A stretch of DNA of 39,219 nucleotides from an archaeon (GTDB taxonomy: Archaea; Nanobdellota; Nanobdellia; SCGC-AAA011-G17; GW2011-AR18): the NCBI GenBank assembly GCA_023245565.1, contig JAHFKB010000001.1:8737-47955 (forward strand), written 5' to 3'. The notes beneath the pieces were generated by a model. The model worked only from the letters and a program-made list of their open reading frames with translations. It searched no databases and was not told where the DNA came from. Below, in pieces: positions 16,396 to 24,141 of this stretch. Position 1 is the stretch's first letter. Every line of letters begins with the position of its first letter. The position numbers were made by a program, and so were the translations under genes.

Positions 16396-16852
16396 ATTAA
16401 AAGAAGAAGGAAATCTAAGTCTAGTGGAGCAATCAGAAACAATATGTATATCATACATATTAAAATCAGATAATTCACTAAAATCAGCAAAAATATTACT
16501 AGAAAACAAACTTTATGATGATTCAACATCAAGCTCATATTATGCAATGTACAATATATTAACAGCATTGCTATTTAAAACAGGAATAAAATGTGAAAAC
16601 CACGCAGGATCAATACTTTTGCTAAAATTTTTATTAAATAAAGTAGAACTATTTGATTTAATATCAAAAGCAAAAGAAGATAGAATAGATAAACAATATT
16701 ATGTAACATCAGAAGATATAACATTAACAGAAGAATCAACCAAAAAAATATTAATTAAAGCAGAAGAATTCACAGTAAAAATGAAATTAGTAATAAAAAA
16801 TATGAAAAATGAAGAAATAATAAATTTAAGAGAAAAATTTCAAGATATATGA
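16370..16852 (+). CDS. HEPN-domain protein (toxin-like partner)
   Basis: A 160-residue helical protein with the HEPN pattern: KSAKILLENKLYDDS, then SSSYYAMYN and a C-terminal DRIDKQYY. HEPN toxins are RNases using an Arg-x(4-6)-His motif; here the Arg is followed by Tyr residues rather than His, as in the R-x-x-x-D-Y subgroup, so RNase activity is uncertain. The ATG at 16370 is preferred; a GTG at 16355 would add five residues, but AGAGGTG there can serve as ribosome site. It overlaps the nucleotidyltransferase gene by 26 bases, typical of a coupled toxin-antitoxin pair. Confidence 0.75.
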   Translation: MKKTNFLNKLKEEGNLSLVEQSETICISYILKSDNSLKSAKILLENKLYDDSTSSSYYAMYNILTALLFKTGIKCENHAGSILLLKFLLNKVELFDLISKAKEDRIDKQYYVTSEDITLTEESTKKILIKAEEFTVKMKLVIKNMKNEEIINLREKFQDI

Positions 16853-16940
16853 TATTAAAATGAGTTTAAGTTAATTATACTTACGCTTATTATTTATTGA
16901 GTTTATATAATTTTAGCTTTGTATTAACAAAACCTTAAAT

Positions 16941-16958
16941 CAAAAGCTTTAAATAGAA
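16941..16958 (+). promoter_or_regulatory. TATA box of the second prepilin-like cluster; 18-base repeat unit B
   Basis: Same 18 bases as at 15803-15820, with TATA core at 16946-16955. The ATG is 40 bases further, leaving a leader that contains the ribosome site AAAGGTGTG (16982-16990). Confidence 0.55.
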
Positions 16959-16995
16959 ATATCAAGATTTAATCAATAATAAAAGGTGTGAATAA

Positions 16996-17421
16996 ATGTT
17001 AAATAAAAAAGCTCAAGGAATGCCGATGAATGTTATTATCATTGCAATAATTGTGCTTGTAGTCCTAGTTATTTTGATTGCTTTTTTCGCAGGCGGTTTT
17101 GGTAGTGTTGTTGGAAAAGTAAGAGATTTATTTACAGGAACAACTTCTGGCCAATCTAGAGATATTGTTGTTCAGACATGTCAAAACTTATGTGATAGTG
17201 GTAAATCATTGCCAGAATCAGCACAAAAACTTTCAGGTTATTGTAAACAAAGTTTCGTAGTAGATATGGATAGTAATCCAACTACTCTTCCAGAGAGAGT
17301 AATTTGTGGAACTCCAGCAACTGAAATAACCGCAGGATTAGACAAATACAAAGATGATATTAAAAAAGTAGGAAAAGCAAGTTCAACTTTAAATATAGAT
17401 TGCCCAGAAATAACTTGTTAA
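16996..17421 (+). CDS. Prepilin-like protein, candidate major subunit
   Basis: A 141-residue protein starting MLNKKAQGMPMNVIIIAI, a class III-type signal followed by a 22-residue helix and a compact external domain with six cysteines (two as CxxLC-type and the last as C-P-E-I-T-C). Compared with its neighbours it has its own promoter, a real ribosome site and codons with more G and C, all of which point to high expression. It is therefore my best candidate for the main filament subunit. Its stop is one base before the next start. Confidence 0.7.
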   Translation: MLNKKAQGMPMNVIIIAIIVLVVLVILIAFFAGGFGSVVGKVRDLFTGTTSGQSRDIVVQTCQNLCDSGKSLPESAQKLSGYCKQSFVVDMDSNPTTLPERVICGTPATEITAGLDKYKDDIKKVGKASSTLNIDCPEITC

Positions 17422-17422
17422 A

Positions 17423-17596
17423 ATGTTTAAAAAAGGTTCATCTCTTTCTTTAGAAACAGTTGTTGTATTTATTATAATTTTAATTGTTCTTTTCCTAGTT
17501 ATATTCTTTATTTTAAAATATGGTGGTCAAATAGGCTCAAGTATTGGAGATCAAGTAAAAATGAGTAATGCTTCCTTGCCTAAAGTCTTACCATAA
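17423..17596 (+). CDS. Small prepilin-like protein, 57 aa
   Basis: An open frame from ATG 17423 to TAA 17596. The product MFKKGSSLSLETVVVFII begins with a textbook class III signal: KKG, cleavage after Gly5, and a Glu at position 6 of the mature chain as in many pilins. After the hydrophobic helix comes a short polar tail of about 26 residues. It is one base from the preceding gene. It may be a minimal filament subunit. Confidence 0.65.
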   Translation: MFKKGSSLSLETVVVFIIILIVLFLVIFFILKYGGQIGSSIGDQVKMSNASLPKVLP

Positions 17597-17636
17597 GAAA
17601 TAAATACCTTAGAATTCTTTAAAAATAATAAAAAAG

Positions 17637-19256
17637 ATGGTAAAAAATAAGAAGGCAGTATATGAAATAACTAATATATTTCTAGGAATATTAGCAGCTG
17701 TTTTGCTTATAGGTGCACTAATTCTTGCATCACAAGCAGTTAGTAATGCTTTTTTCAAAAAATCTACACAATGTGAAAATTACAAATGGTGGGATGGTAA
17801 AAATAGTTTAAAAGAAATATTAAAACAAGTAGATGAAGGAAATATTAAAGAATATTTATTTTATAATAACGGTTGTCCATTAATAAGTTTTACTTTTTCT
17901 CAAGGAATTGGTAAAATAACATATCCATATACTTTATCAAACGAACCATCACTTTGTTTATGCACAATAGAAGATAAAATATGCAAACCCTATGATTGTT
18001 ATAAATTCAAAAATTATGAAAAAATTAATCAAGAACAATTTTCAACTTTAGATCTAAAAAATTATGTGTTTTTAAAATTTATAAAAGATGGAAAAATTTT
18101 AAGAATTCAAGTTATTTCAACAGAAAAAGAATTAGAACCAGTAAAATATTCTAGTCAAGGAATAAATACAAAAACAGACCAAAATAATTTAATTAATGAA
18201 TTATCAATTAAATTTAAAACTAAAATTGATTCTTTTATTCCAATAGTAACACAAAAAAAACAGAGTTTACTATTACCAGAAGGAATCCAAAATATAGATG
18301 GATTTACTAATTTTTTTGATATAGAATTAGCTCAAGTTTCAAATATAAAAGAATTAGAAACAAACTATAAAAAAATAGATCCTTCTGAAGTAGAAAATAC
18401 TTATATTAAATTAAGAATTGATAAAGAAAAATTTAATTTAGTTCAAGCACAAGACAGAGATAAAATTTATTTATATTATAAAAAAGATCAAACATGGCAG
18501 CAAACAAAATTAGAATGTAGTGAATCTGAGACAGATGTATATTGTATGGGAAACCTGGATGGTTTTGGAAATAATTTTGCAATAAGTATAGGTAATGAAA
18601 TTCAAGAACAAGGAGAAATACAAAATTTTGCTTCATGCAAAGATATAAATCAAGAATTAGTTGTTATTCAACAAGATGAAAAAATAAAATGTTCAGATAA
18701 ATTATGTTGTGCTCATCAAGATACAGTAGAACATCTAATTTATACAAAAAAATTTATCAATAATCAAGATGAATATCTATTGATTAAAGATGCAGCACGT
18801 TCTGCAACATCTCAAAGAGATGCATTCTTTGATTTTTTAACAGGAGGAGCTGAAGCTTGTGGTCCTTTAAGTATATCTAATAAAAAAGAACTTGAAGAAA
18901 ATGTTCCAAATGTTAAAGGTTCAAAAAATATTAGAATTAAATTAGTAAAAGACTGGTTAGCAGCAAACAATCCAAAAGCACTTCAAATAATAAATGATTT
19001 ATCCCAATATTCTAATTGTCCGCATATAATTGGAAGAGCATTAGATGTTCAATTACAAAAAGGTAAAAATGATCAAGATCTTATTGGTCTGCGTAATTTA
19101 ATGTGTGAAGCAGGATGGGCTAATTATGGTAAAGAATGGTGGCATTACGAATACAAAACAAAAAGTTATGAAATTGCAAAACAAAACAATAAATGTTATT
19201 TTAGTGAAGATAAATATGCTACTTTACAAGCCACAGTAAAACCAGGTTATACTTAA
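17637..19256 (+). CDS. Prepilin-anchored M15/VanY-type peptidoglycan peptidase
   Basis: A 539-residue protein. It starts MVKNKKAVYEITNIFLGIL, a class III-type signal and membrane helix (to about residue 33). Residues 35-390 form an uncharacterised external region with several Cys pairs. Residues about 395-515 form a D-Ala-D-Ala peptidase domain of the M15/VanY type: H463-x-x-G466-x-A468-x-D470, and E500-W-W-H503-Y-E. The zinc ligands His463, Asp470 and His503 and catalytic Glu500 are all present; the usual Ser two residues before the first His is Cys. Such enzymes cut murein peptides, a polymer this archaeon should not make, so the target is probably another organism. Confidence 0.8.
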   Translation: MVKNKKAVYEITNIFLGILAAVLLIGALILASQAVSNAFFKKSTQCENYKWWDGKNSLKEILKQVDEGNIKEYLFYNNGCPLISFTFSQGIGKITYPYTLSNEPSLCLCTIEDKICKPYDCYKFKNYEKINQEQFSTLDLKNYVFLKFIKDGKILRIQVISTEKELEPVKYSSQGINTKTDQNNLINELSIKFKTKIDSFIPIVTQKKQSLLLPEGIQNIDGFTNFFDIELAQVSNIKELETNYKKIDPSEVENTYIKLRIDKEKFNLVQAQDRDKIYLYYKKDQTWQQTKLECSESETDVYCMGNLDGFGNNFAISIGNEIQEQGEIQNFASCKDINQELVVIQQDEKIKCSDKLCCAHQDTVEHLIYTKKFINNQDEYLLIKDAARSATSQRDAFFDFLTGGAEACGPLSISNKKELEENVPNVKGSKNIRIKLVKDWLAANNPKALQIINDLSQYSNCPHIIGRALDVQLQKGKNDQDLIGLRNLMCEAGWANYGKEWWHYEYKTKSYEIAKQNNKCYFSEDKYATLQATVKPGYT

Positions 19257-19612
19257 TGGTAAATATAGAACAAATTTCAGAATGGTTTGTACATATAGTA
19301 TTGCTATTAGTAGTTATTGCTCTTTTTTTAGGAGTTGGTTTTAAAATAAAAGACAGCAAACTTCACAATTTAAGAGTAGAATCAAGAGATATTGCTTTTA
19401 CTTTTGATTCAATATCAATTTCCCCAGACAATATAAATTATAATTATCAAATGAGAGACAAAACAGATTTTTCTCTAGATCAAAATAGATGTATGATTAA
19501 AACAAAATATAAAGAAGATACAACCACACCAACAAACTTCTTTTGTGGTATAAGTAAAGATAATCAAATTCCATATCAAGTAATTGAAAATCAAATTAAA
19601 ATAACAAAATGA
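19256..19612 (+). CDS. Single-helix surface protein, 118 aa
   Basis: A short N-terminal segment (MVNIEQISEW) precedes one membrane helix (residues 11-30), then an external domain with two cysteines. It lacks the KKG motif of its neighbours but has the same one-helix plan and sits in the same coupled cluster: its ATG overlaps the stop of the peptidase gene by one base, and its own stop overlaps the next ATG. It is probably a minor pilin-like or assembly protein. Confidence 0.65.
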   Translation: MVNIEQISEWFVHIVLLLVVIALFLGVGFKIKDSKLHNLRVESRDIAFTFDSISISPDNINYNYQMRDKTDFSLDQNRCMIKTKYKEDTTTPTNFFCGISKDNQIPYQVIENQIKITK

Positions 19613-20085
19613 AAAAAAAAGGATCTATAAATATTGTTGAATACATTGTTTATATATTATTCATAATAGTTTCTGCATTTTTTATTTCAGTTATGGCTTT
19701 CAAATATCTAAACGAAGATATTAATACAATTAGATTAGAAACTTTTATTTTATCTAAAAAATTAGTTTCTTCAGATCAATGTCTAGCATTTAAAGACGAA
19801 GCAAGAATTTATCAAGGAACAATAGATCTAGAAAAATTAAATATTGATAATCTAAAAACTTGTTATACAAAAGAAAACTTAGGATATACTGTAAAAATTA
19901 AAACATTAGATGGTAATATAATTAAATCTGCTAAAAATTTAAATTTAAGACAAGAAGCTTATCTTCCAATATGTGCTAAAGTTAATGATGTCAAATGCAA
20001 TATAAGAAGAGACCTAATTTTATACAAAGAAAATGAAAATATAAAAACTGGAATTATAGAAATAGAGGTGATAACTGGTGTATAA
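19609..20085 (+). CDS. Prepilin-like protein, 158 aa
   Basis: It starts MKKKGSINIVEYIVYILF: class III signal with cleavage expected after Gly5, Glu at position 6 of the mature part, then one hydrophobic helix. The external domain has four cysteines (near residues 58, 84, 121 and 129). It is ATGA-coupled to the upstream gene and overlaps the next one by eight bases. Likely a minor filament subunit. Confidence 0.7.
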   Translation: MKKKGSINIVEYIVYILFIIVSAFFISVMAFKYLNEDINTIRLETFILSKKLVSSDQCLAFKDEARIYQGTIDLEKLNIDNLKTCYTKENLGYTVKIKTLDGNIIKSAKNLNLRQEAYLPICAKVNDVKCNIRRDLILYKENENIKTGIIEIEVITGV

Positions 20086-20647
20086 TAAAAAAGGAGATTA
20101 TGGTTTTCCATTATACTTTTTGCCCTCTCTAGGACTATTCCTATTAGTAATTATTATTTTCAGTTTAATATTCTTTGTTTTTAATTTCTTTGATTCCCCA
20201 AATTTAGTTATTAAATCAGAAGCTTTTCAAGACAGTTCAAAAATTATAAATTTACTAAAATCAAATATAGAATTAAATGGAAAACAAACACAAATAGCAG
20301 AACTAATTAATCTAGCATATTCAGATCCAAAATATAAAGAAGACCTAAATAAAGAAGTAAATAAAATATTATTAGCACTTCCACTTCCAGGAGTAAAAGA
20401 AGACCTTACAAAAGTAAACTTTGCAACTCCAGGAGCAATTTCAGGAAGTCTTCAAGAAGCAAGATGGATTTTAGAAATAAGAGCAGATAATGAATTATTT
20501 TATTATAATGCAAAAGAATCTATTACAGGTAAAAGATATTTTTTACAAAGTACATTGATTCCATTAGCAAATAATAAAGTAGCTAAAGTAAATTTATTTT
20601 TAGATTGTTTTTCTTGTTCAGAGGAGGAAGTAAATGCTATTGCATAA
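20078..20647 (+). CDS. Prepilin-like protein, 189 aa, GTG start
   Basis: The product starts (M)YNKKGDYGFPLYFLPSLG: class III signal, cleavage after Gly6, and a hydrophobic helix to about residue 36. The start codon is GTG at 20078, supported by GAGGTGA (20065-20071) at seven bases. The external domain contains a helical repeat-poor region and a C-terminal CFSC motif. It overlaps the amidase gene downstream by 14 bases. Likely a minor subunit that could cap or carry the amidase. Confidence 0.68.
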   Translation: MYNKKGDYGFPLYFLPSLGLFLLVIIIFSLIFFVFNFFDSPNLVIKSEAFQDSSKIINLLKSNIELNGKQTQIAELINLAYSDPKYKEDLNKEVNKILLALPLPGVKEDLTKVNFATPGAISGSLQEARWILEIRADNELFYYNAKESITGKRYFLQSTLIPLANNKVAKVNLFLDCFSCSEEEVNAIA

Positions 20648-22190
20648 AAAAGGAATTTTCCTTCCTTTATTTGTAATTGTAAATATTTTAATTTTTATAG
20701 TCTTAGCTTTTATAATAAGATCTGAAGCATTAAATAAACAAGACCTAGTCGGCCTAAGATCAATAAACATAATAAAAACTTATGATGAATCTGAAAAAGC
20801 ACATTTTTATCTAGAGTTAGCAACAAAACAAGCTTATGAAACATCTAAATTAAAAATTGCAGATAGTGGGGGATATGCAGAAGCAAATAGATGTGAAAAA
20901 TCTGAAGAGTTTATAATTTGGAATACTTGTCAAATTTTAAGTCCAAGAGCAGAATTAACTTATCAAATAAGAACAGATCTAAAGCCTTATTTAGAAAATT
21001 ATGAAAGTAATTATAAAAAAACAGATACAGAAAAATTATTTAATGTAAAAAAAGAAGATATTAAATTTGAAGTTCCAGAAGGCACAGAAGACCAATATAA
21101 TTATATTTATACAAAAAATATTAAAGAATTAAATGTAGAAAATACATTAAAAATAGGAAATAATATAATATTTAAATTCTCAGAAATACAATATCCAATA
21201 GAATTATCAAGTGGATCTATTATAAAACAAAATCCCAGAATAAAAGTAAGATTTGATAATATAAATAGTTATCAAGTTTTATACACAACAATAGAATCAA
21301 ATTGTATAAATAAAGAATTTGAAAATTGTAAAAAGAAACTAAATGAAAAATTTAGTAATATAGAAATATCTAAAGAAGAAAATTTAATAAAAATTAAATT
21401 ACCTTTAGAAACCTCAGCAATTAAATTCGCATTTTACAATAATAAACCATTACAAGGATATCAAGATTTTTATGAAGATATTGAAGAAGGAGAAGATGCA
21501 GGTTATGAATCTGATAAAGTAGAAAAAAGTTCAGGATTTTTAAAAGAAGGAGAATCTTTATTAGACAGTTTAGATCTTAAAGGAGCAAAAATAATTAAGA
21601 AAATAACTCCAGAATTAAAAGTAGGTTCTAAAAGATCAAAAGTAAGTATGATTGTTTTACATCACACAGGTGAAGCAAAAGCAACTTACACATTATCAAC
21701 ATTAAAAGAAAGAGGATTATCTGTTCATTATGTTTTAGAAAGAAATGGAGATCTATATGTATTTGTTCCAGAAGATACAATAGCATATCATGCTGGTTGC
21801 TGTCAAAATCAGCTTTACAATGAAAATACAAAAGAATGGATTACAGCAAAATGTTGCAAAGAATTAACAACAGGTTCTGAAATAAATTGTAAAAATAGAT
21901 CTAAATTTTGTATACAAGGAATAAACTCAAAATCCATAGGAATAGAAATTTTAAATAGTGGAAGAATAAATGATCCAATAACAGAAGCACAATACAACAC
22001 TTTAAATCAAATTTTACCCTATTTAACAAAGAAATTAAATATACCATATGATGACAATCACATAGTAGCACATTATGAAGTTAAAAGCTCTAAAGATGAT
22101 CCTAGAAATCTTGATTGGTCTAGAATAAATCTTCCAAATCATCCAAAATATTCTTCTTATTTAAAGCCAAGAGATTTCACTTCACAATAA
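20634..22190 (+). CDS. Prepilin-anchored N-acetylmuramoyl-L-alanine amidase (Amidase_2)
   Basis: A 518-residue protein. It starts MLLHKKGIFLPLFVIVNILI, with a KKG class III signal and one membrane helix. Residues 30-320 form an uncharacterised external region ending in an acidic linker. Residues about 335-510 are an Amidase_2/PGRP domain: LHHT with His343, the mid-domain NSKSIGIEILN, AHYEV with His480, and K487-D-D489-P-R-x-L-D-W, matching the AmpD-type ligand set (His, His, Asp) and its nearby Lys. The family cuts the sugar-peptide bond of murein. Six extra cysteines (residues 385-430) suggest a disulphide-stabilised insert suited to life outside the cell. The ribosome site GAGGAGG precedes ATG. 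Confidence 0.82.
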   Translation: MLLHKKGIFLPLFVIVNILIFIVLAFIIRSEALNKQDLVGLRSINIIKTYDESEKAHFYLELATKQAYETSKLKIADSGGYAEANRCEKSEEFIIWNTCQILSPRAELTYQIRTDLKPYLENYESNYKKTDTEKLFNVKKEDIKFEVPEGTEDQYNYIYTKNIKELNVENTLKIGNNIIFKFSEIQYPIELSSGSIIKQNPRIKVRFDNINSYQVLYTTIESNCINKEFENCKKKLNEKFSNIEISKEENLIKIKLPLETSAIKFAFYNNKPLQGYQDFYEDIEEGEDAGYESDKVEKSSGFLKEGESLLDSLDLKGAKIIKKITPELKVGSKRSKVSMIVLHHTGEAKATYTLSTLKERGLSVHYVLERNGDLYVFVPEDTIAYHAGCCQNQLYNENTKEWITAKCCKELTTGSEINCKNRSKFCIQGINSKSIGIEILNSGRINDPITEAQYNTLNQILPYLTKKLNIPYDDNHIVAHYEVKSSKDDPRNLDWSRINLPNHPKYSSYLKPRDFTSQ

Positions 22191-22198
22191 AACAAAAT

Positions 22199-22210
22199 CT
22201 TTTTAAATAA
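22199..22210 (+). promoter_or_regulatory. TATA box of the RPA-like gene
   Basis: CTTTTTAAATAA is centred about 25 bases before the ATG at 22229, indicating that a new leaderless transcript begins after the amidase gene. Confidence 0.45.
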
Positions 22211-22228
22211 AGTAAAAATAAGTTTTCT

Positions 22229-23179
22229 ATGATTCTTGGCTATGAAACAATAATTAATAAAATTATAGATACAACAGGACTTTCTAGACAAGACATAGAA
22301 GTAAAAATTAATCAAAAATTAAAAGACTTACAAGATCTAATTTCTAGAGAAGGTGCAGCACATATTATTGCTAATGAATTAAATGTTAAATTATTTGATA
22401 ATTTAAATAGATCATTAAAAGTAAATCAAGTTGAAGCAGGACTTAATTCAGTTAATCTTATAGCTAAAGTAATAAATATTTATGAAATTAAAACATTTCA
22501 TAAAGAAAATAGACAGGGAAGAATTGGTTCTATTTTAGTTGGAGATGAAACAGGAGCTATAAGATTAGTTGTATGGGATGAAAAATTAATAGAATTAATA
22601 AAAGACATAAAACAAGGAGATATATTAAAAATAAATAATTCTTATTCAAAACAAAACAATAATGGATTTAAAGAATTACATTTAGGAAGTAAATCTCAAA
22701 TAATAATAAATCCAGAAAATGAGACAATACAAGAAGTAAAAATAAATTCTTCTTCAAATAGAAAACAAATAAATGATGTAAATGAAAATGAATTTGTAGA
22801 ATTATTTGGAACAATAGTTCAAGTTTTTGAACCAAAATATTATAATTCATGTAATGTATGTAATAAAAAATTAATGCAAGAAGGAGAATTATTTAAGTGT
22901 CCAGAACATGGAAATGTTCCTCCTAAAAAAGTTCCAATTTTAAATATTTTCTTTGATGACGGCACAGGAAACATAAGAGCAGTTTTATTTAGAGATCAAG
23001 CAGAAAAATTAATATTAAATAAAACTAATTTTGAAGAAATTAAAAAAGAAGTTTTAGGTAAACAATTAATATTAAAAGGTAAAATAAATAAAAATGAATT
23101 ATTTAACAGACTTGAGATAGTTGTAAATAATATAGAAGAACCAAAGCCAGAAATAATATTAGCAGAAATGCAAAAATGA
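22229..23179 (+). CDS. RPA-like single-stranded DNA-binding protein
   Basis: A 316-residue protein. An N-terminal helical region (1-62) is followed by an OB fold (about 68-160: VNLIAKVINIYEIKTF and GDETGAIRLVVWD), then a second OB fold (about 188-305) interrupted by a zinc finger CNVCNKKL with CPEHG, near residues 208-231. This is the plan of archaeal replication protein A, which coats single-stranded DNA in replication and repair. The final four bases overlap the next ATG. It is a housekeeping gene that marks the end of the surface locus. Confidence 0.8.
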   Translation: MILGYETIINKIIDTTGLSRQDIEVKINQKLKDLQDLISREGAAHIIANELNVKLFDNLNRSLKVNQVEAGLNSVNLIAKVINIYEIKTFHKENRQGRIGSILVGDETGAIRLVVWDEKLIELIKDIKQGDILKINNSYSKQNNNGFKELHLGSKSQIIINPENETIQEVKINSSSNRKQINDVNENEFVELFGTIVQVFEPKYYNSCNVCNKKLMQEGELFKCPEHGNVPPKKVPILNIFFDDGTGNIRAVLFRDQAEKLILNKTNFEEIKKEVLGKQLILKGKINKNELFNRLEIVVNNIEEPKPEIILAEMQK

Positions 23180-23649
23180 TGTTTAAAACCCATGCAATGT
23201 TTGGTTTATTCTTAACATTATTATTAATAAATAAAATTTCTTTACCACACCCAATAATATTTGCAATATTAGTAACTGCTTTCAGTTCAATTCCAGACCT
23301 AGATCATCCAAAAAGTAAACTAGGGAGAAAATTACCATTCATATCAATACCAATAAATTTAATATTCAAACACAGAGGATTTTTTCATTCAATATTCCCC
23401 CCATTAATTTTATTAATAATACTTTATTACTTTAATTTAAGTTTTTTAGGTTTAGCTATTCTGGGAGGTTATTTAGTTCACTTAATTGGAGATTCAATAA
23501 CTAGAGAAGGAATAAGTTTTTTATATCCATTTACTAAATTTACATTAAAAGGTCCAATACATACAGGAGGACCATTAGAATTAGTTCTTTTCATGATAAT
23601 AACCATTTTAGATATATTTTTAATATTGAAATTTGTCAATATTTTATGA
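23176..23649 (+). CDS. YdjM-like membrane-bound metal-dependent hydrolase (DUF457)
   Basis: A 157-residue protein with four membrane helices. It has His6 near the start, the D-L-D-H motif (residues 36-40) after a helix, and KHRGFFHS (residues 57-64), the pattern of the YdjM/LexA-regulated family of predicted metal-dependent membrane hydrolases. The substrate is unknown. Its gene overlaps the RPA-like gene and the PAP2 phosphatase, so it belongs to a three-gene transcript. Confidence 0.75.
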   Translation: MMFKTHAMFGLFLTLLLINKISLPHPIIFAILVTAFSSIPDLDHPKSKLGRKLPFISIPINLIFKHRGFFHSIFPPLILLIILYYFNLSFLGLAILGGYLVHLIGDSITREGISFLYPFTKFTLKGPIHTGGPLELVLFMIITILDIFLILKFVNIL

Positions 23650-24110
23650 AAACAATTAAGAAATACACAAGAGAAGCATTTTTAGCAATAACTTCTCTAG
23701 GAACAACTTTCTTTTTTGTAATAATAATTGTATTTCTATTAACATTGGGAGAAGTAAAAATAGCTAAATCATTAGGATTAGGTTTAATACTTTGTTATGT
23801 ATTTGCATTTTTATTAAGATTATTTTATTTTAAAGAAAGACCTGAAAAAGAAGATTATTTTAATCTATTCACAAAAATAAATGCTTCTTCATTTCCAAGT
23901 TTACATACAATGGGTTCAATTTATGCAGCAATAGTTTTAGCAAATGAAATAAGAAAACCATTAGCTTCTATATTTTTAGTATTTATGGCATTATTAATAG
24001 GTTACTCAAGAATTTACTTAAAAAAACATTACTTTATAGATGTAGTATTTGGATTTATTCTTGGAATTATAGCTGGTGTAATTTATTTATTCTTAATTAA
24101 TTTCAGTTAG
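23646..24110 (+). CDS. PAP2-family membrane phosphatase
   Basis: A 154-residue integral membrane phosphatase with all three PAP2 motifs: K-x(n)-RP (LFYFKERPEK), PSLH (residues 88-91, with nucleophile-assisting His), and SRIYLKKHYFIDV (SR-x5-H-x3-D). Such enzymes dephosphorylate lipid phosphates, for example polyprenyl pyrophosphate recycling in glycan export. It is four bases overlapping the YdjM-like gene, and a glycosyltransferase follows 32 bases later, consistent with lipid-linked sugar metabolism. Confidence 0.85.
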   Translation: MKTIKKYTREAFLAITSLGTTFFFVIIIVFLLTLGEVKIAKSLGLGLILCYVFAFLLRLFYFKERPEKEDYFNLFTKINASSFPSLHTMGSIYAAIVLANEIRKPLASIFLVFMALLIGYSRIYLKKHYFIDVVFGFILGIIAGVIYLFLINFS

Positions 24111-24111
24111 T

Positions 24112-24123
24112 CTTTTAAATATA
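24112..24123 (+). promoter_or_regulatory. TATA box of the glycosyltransferase gene
   Basis: CTTTTAAATATA is centred about 25 bases before the ATG at 24142. Confidence 0.45.
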
Positions 24124-24141
24124 TAAAAATTAGAAAATTAA

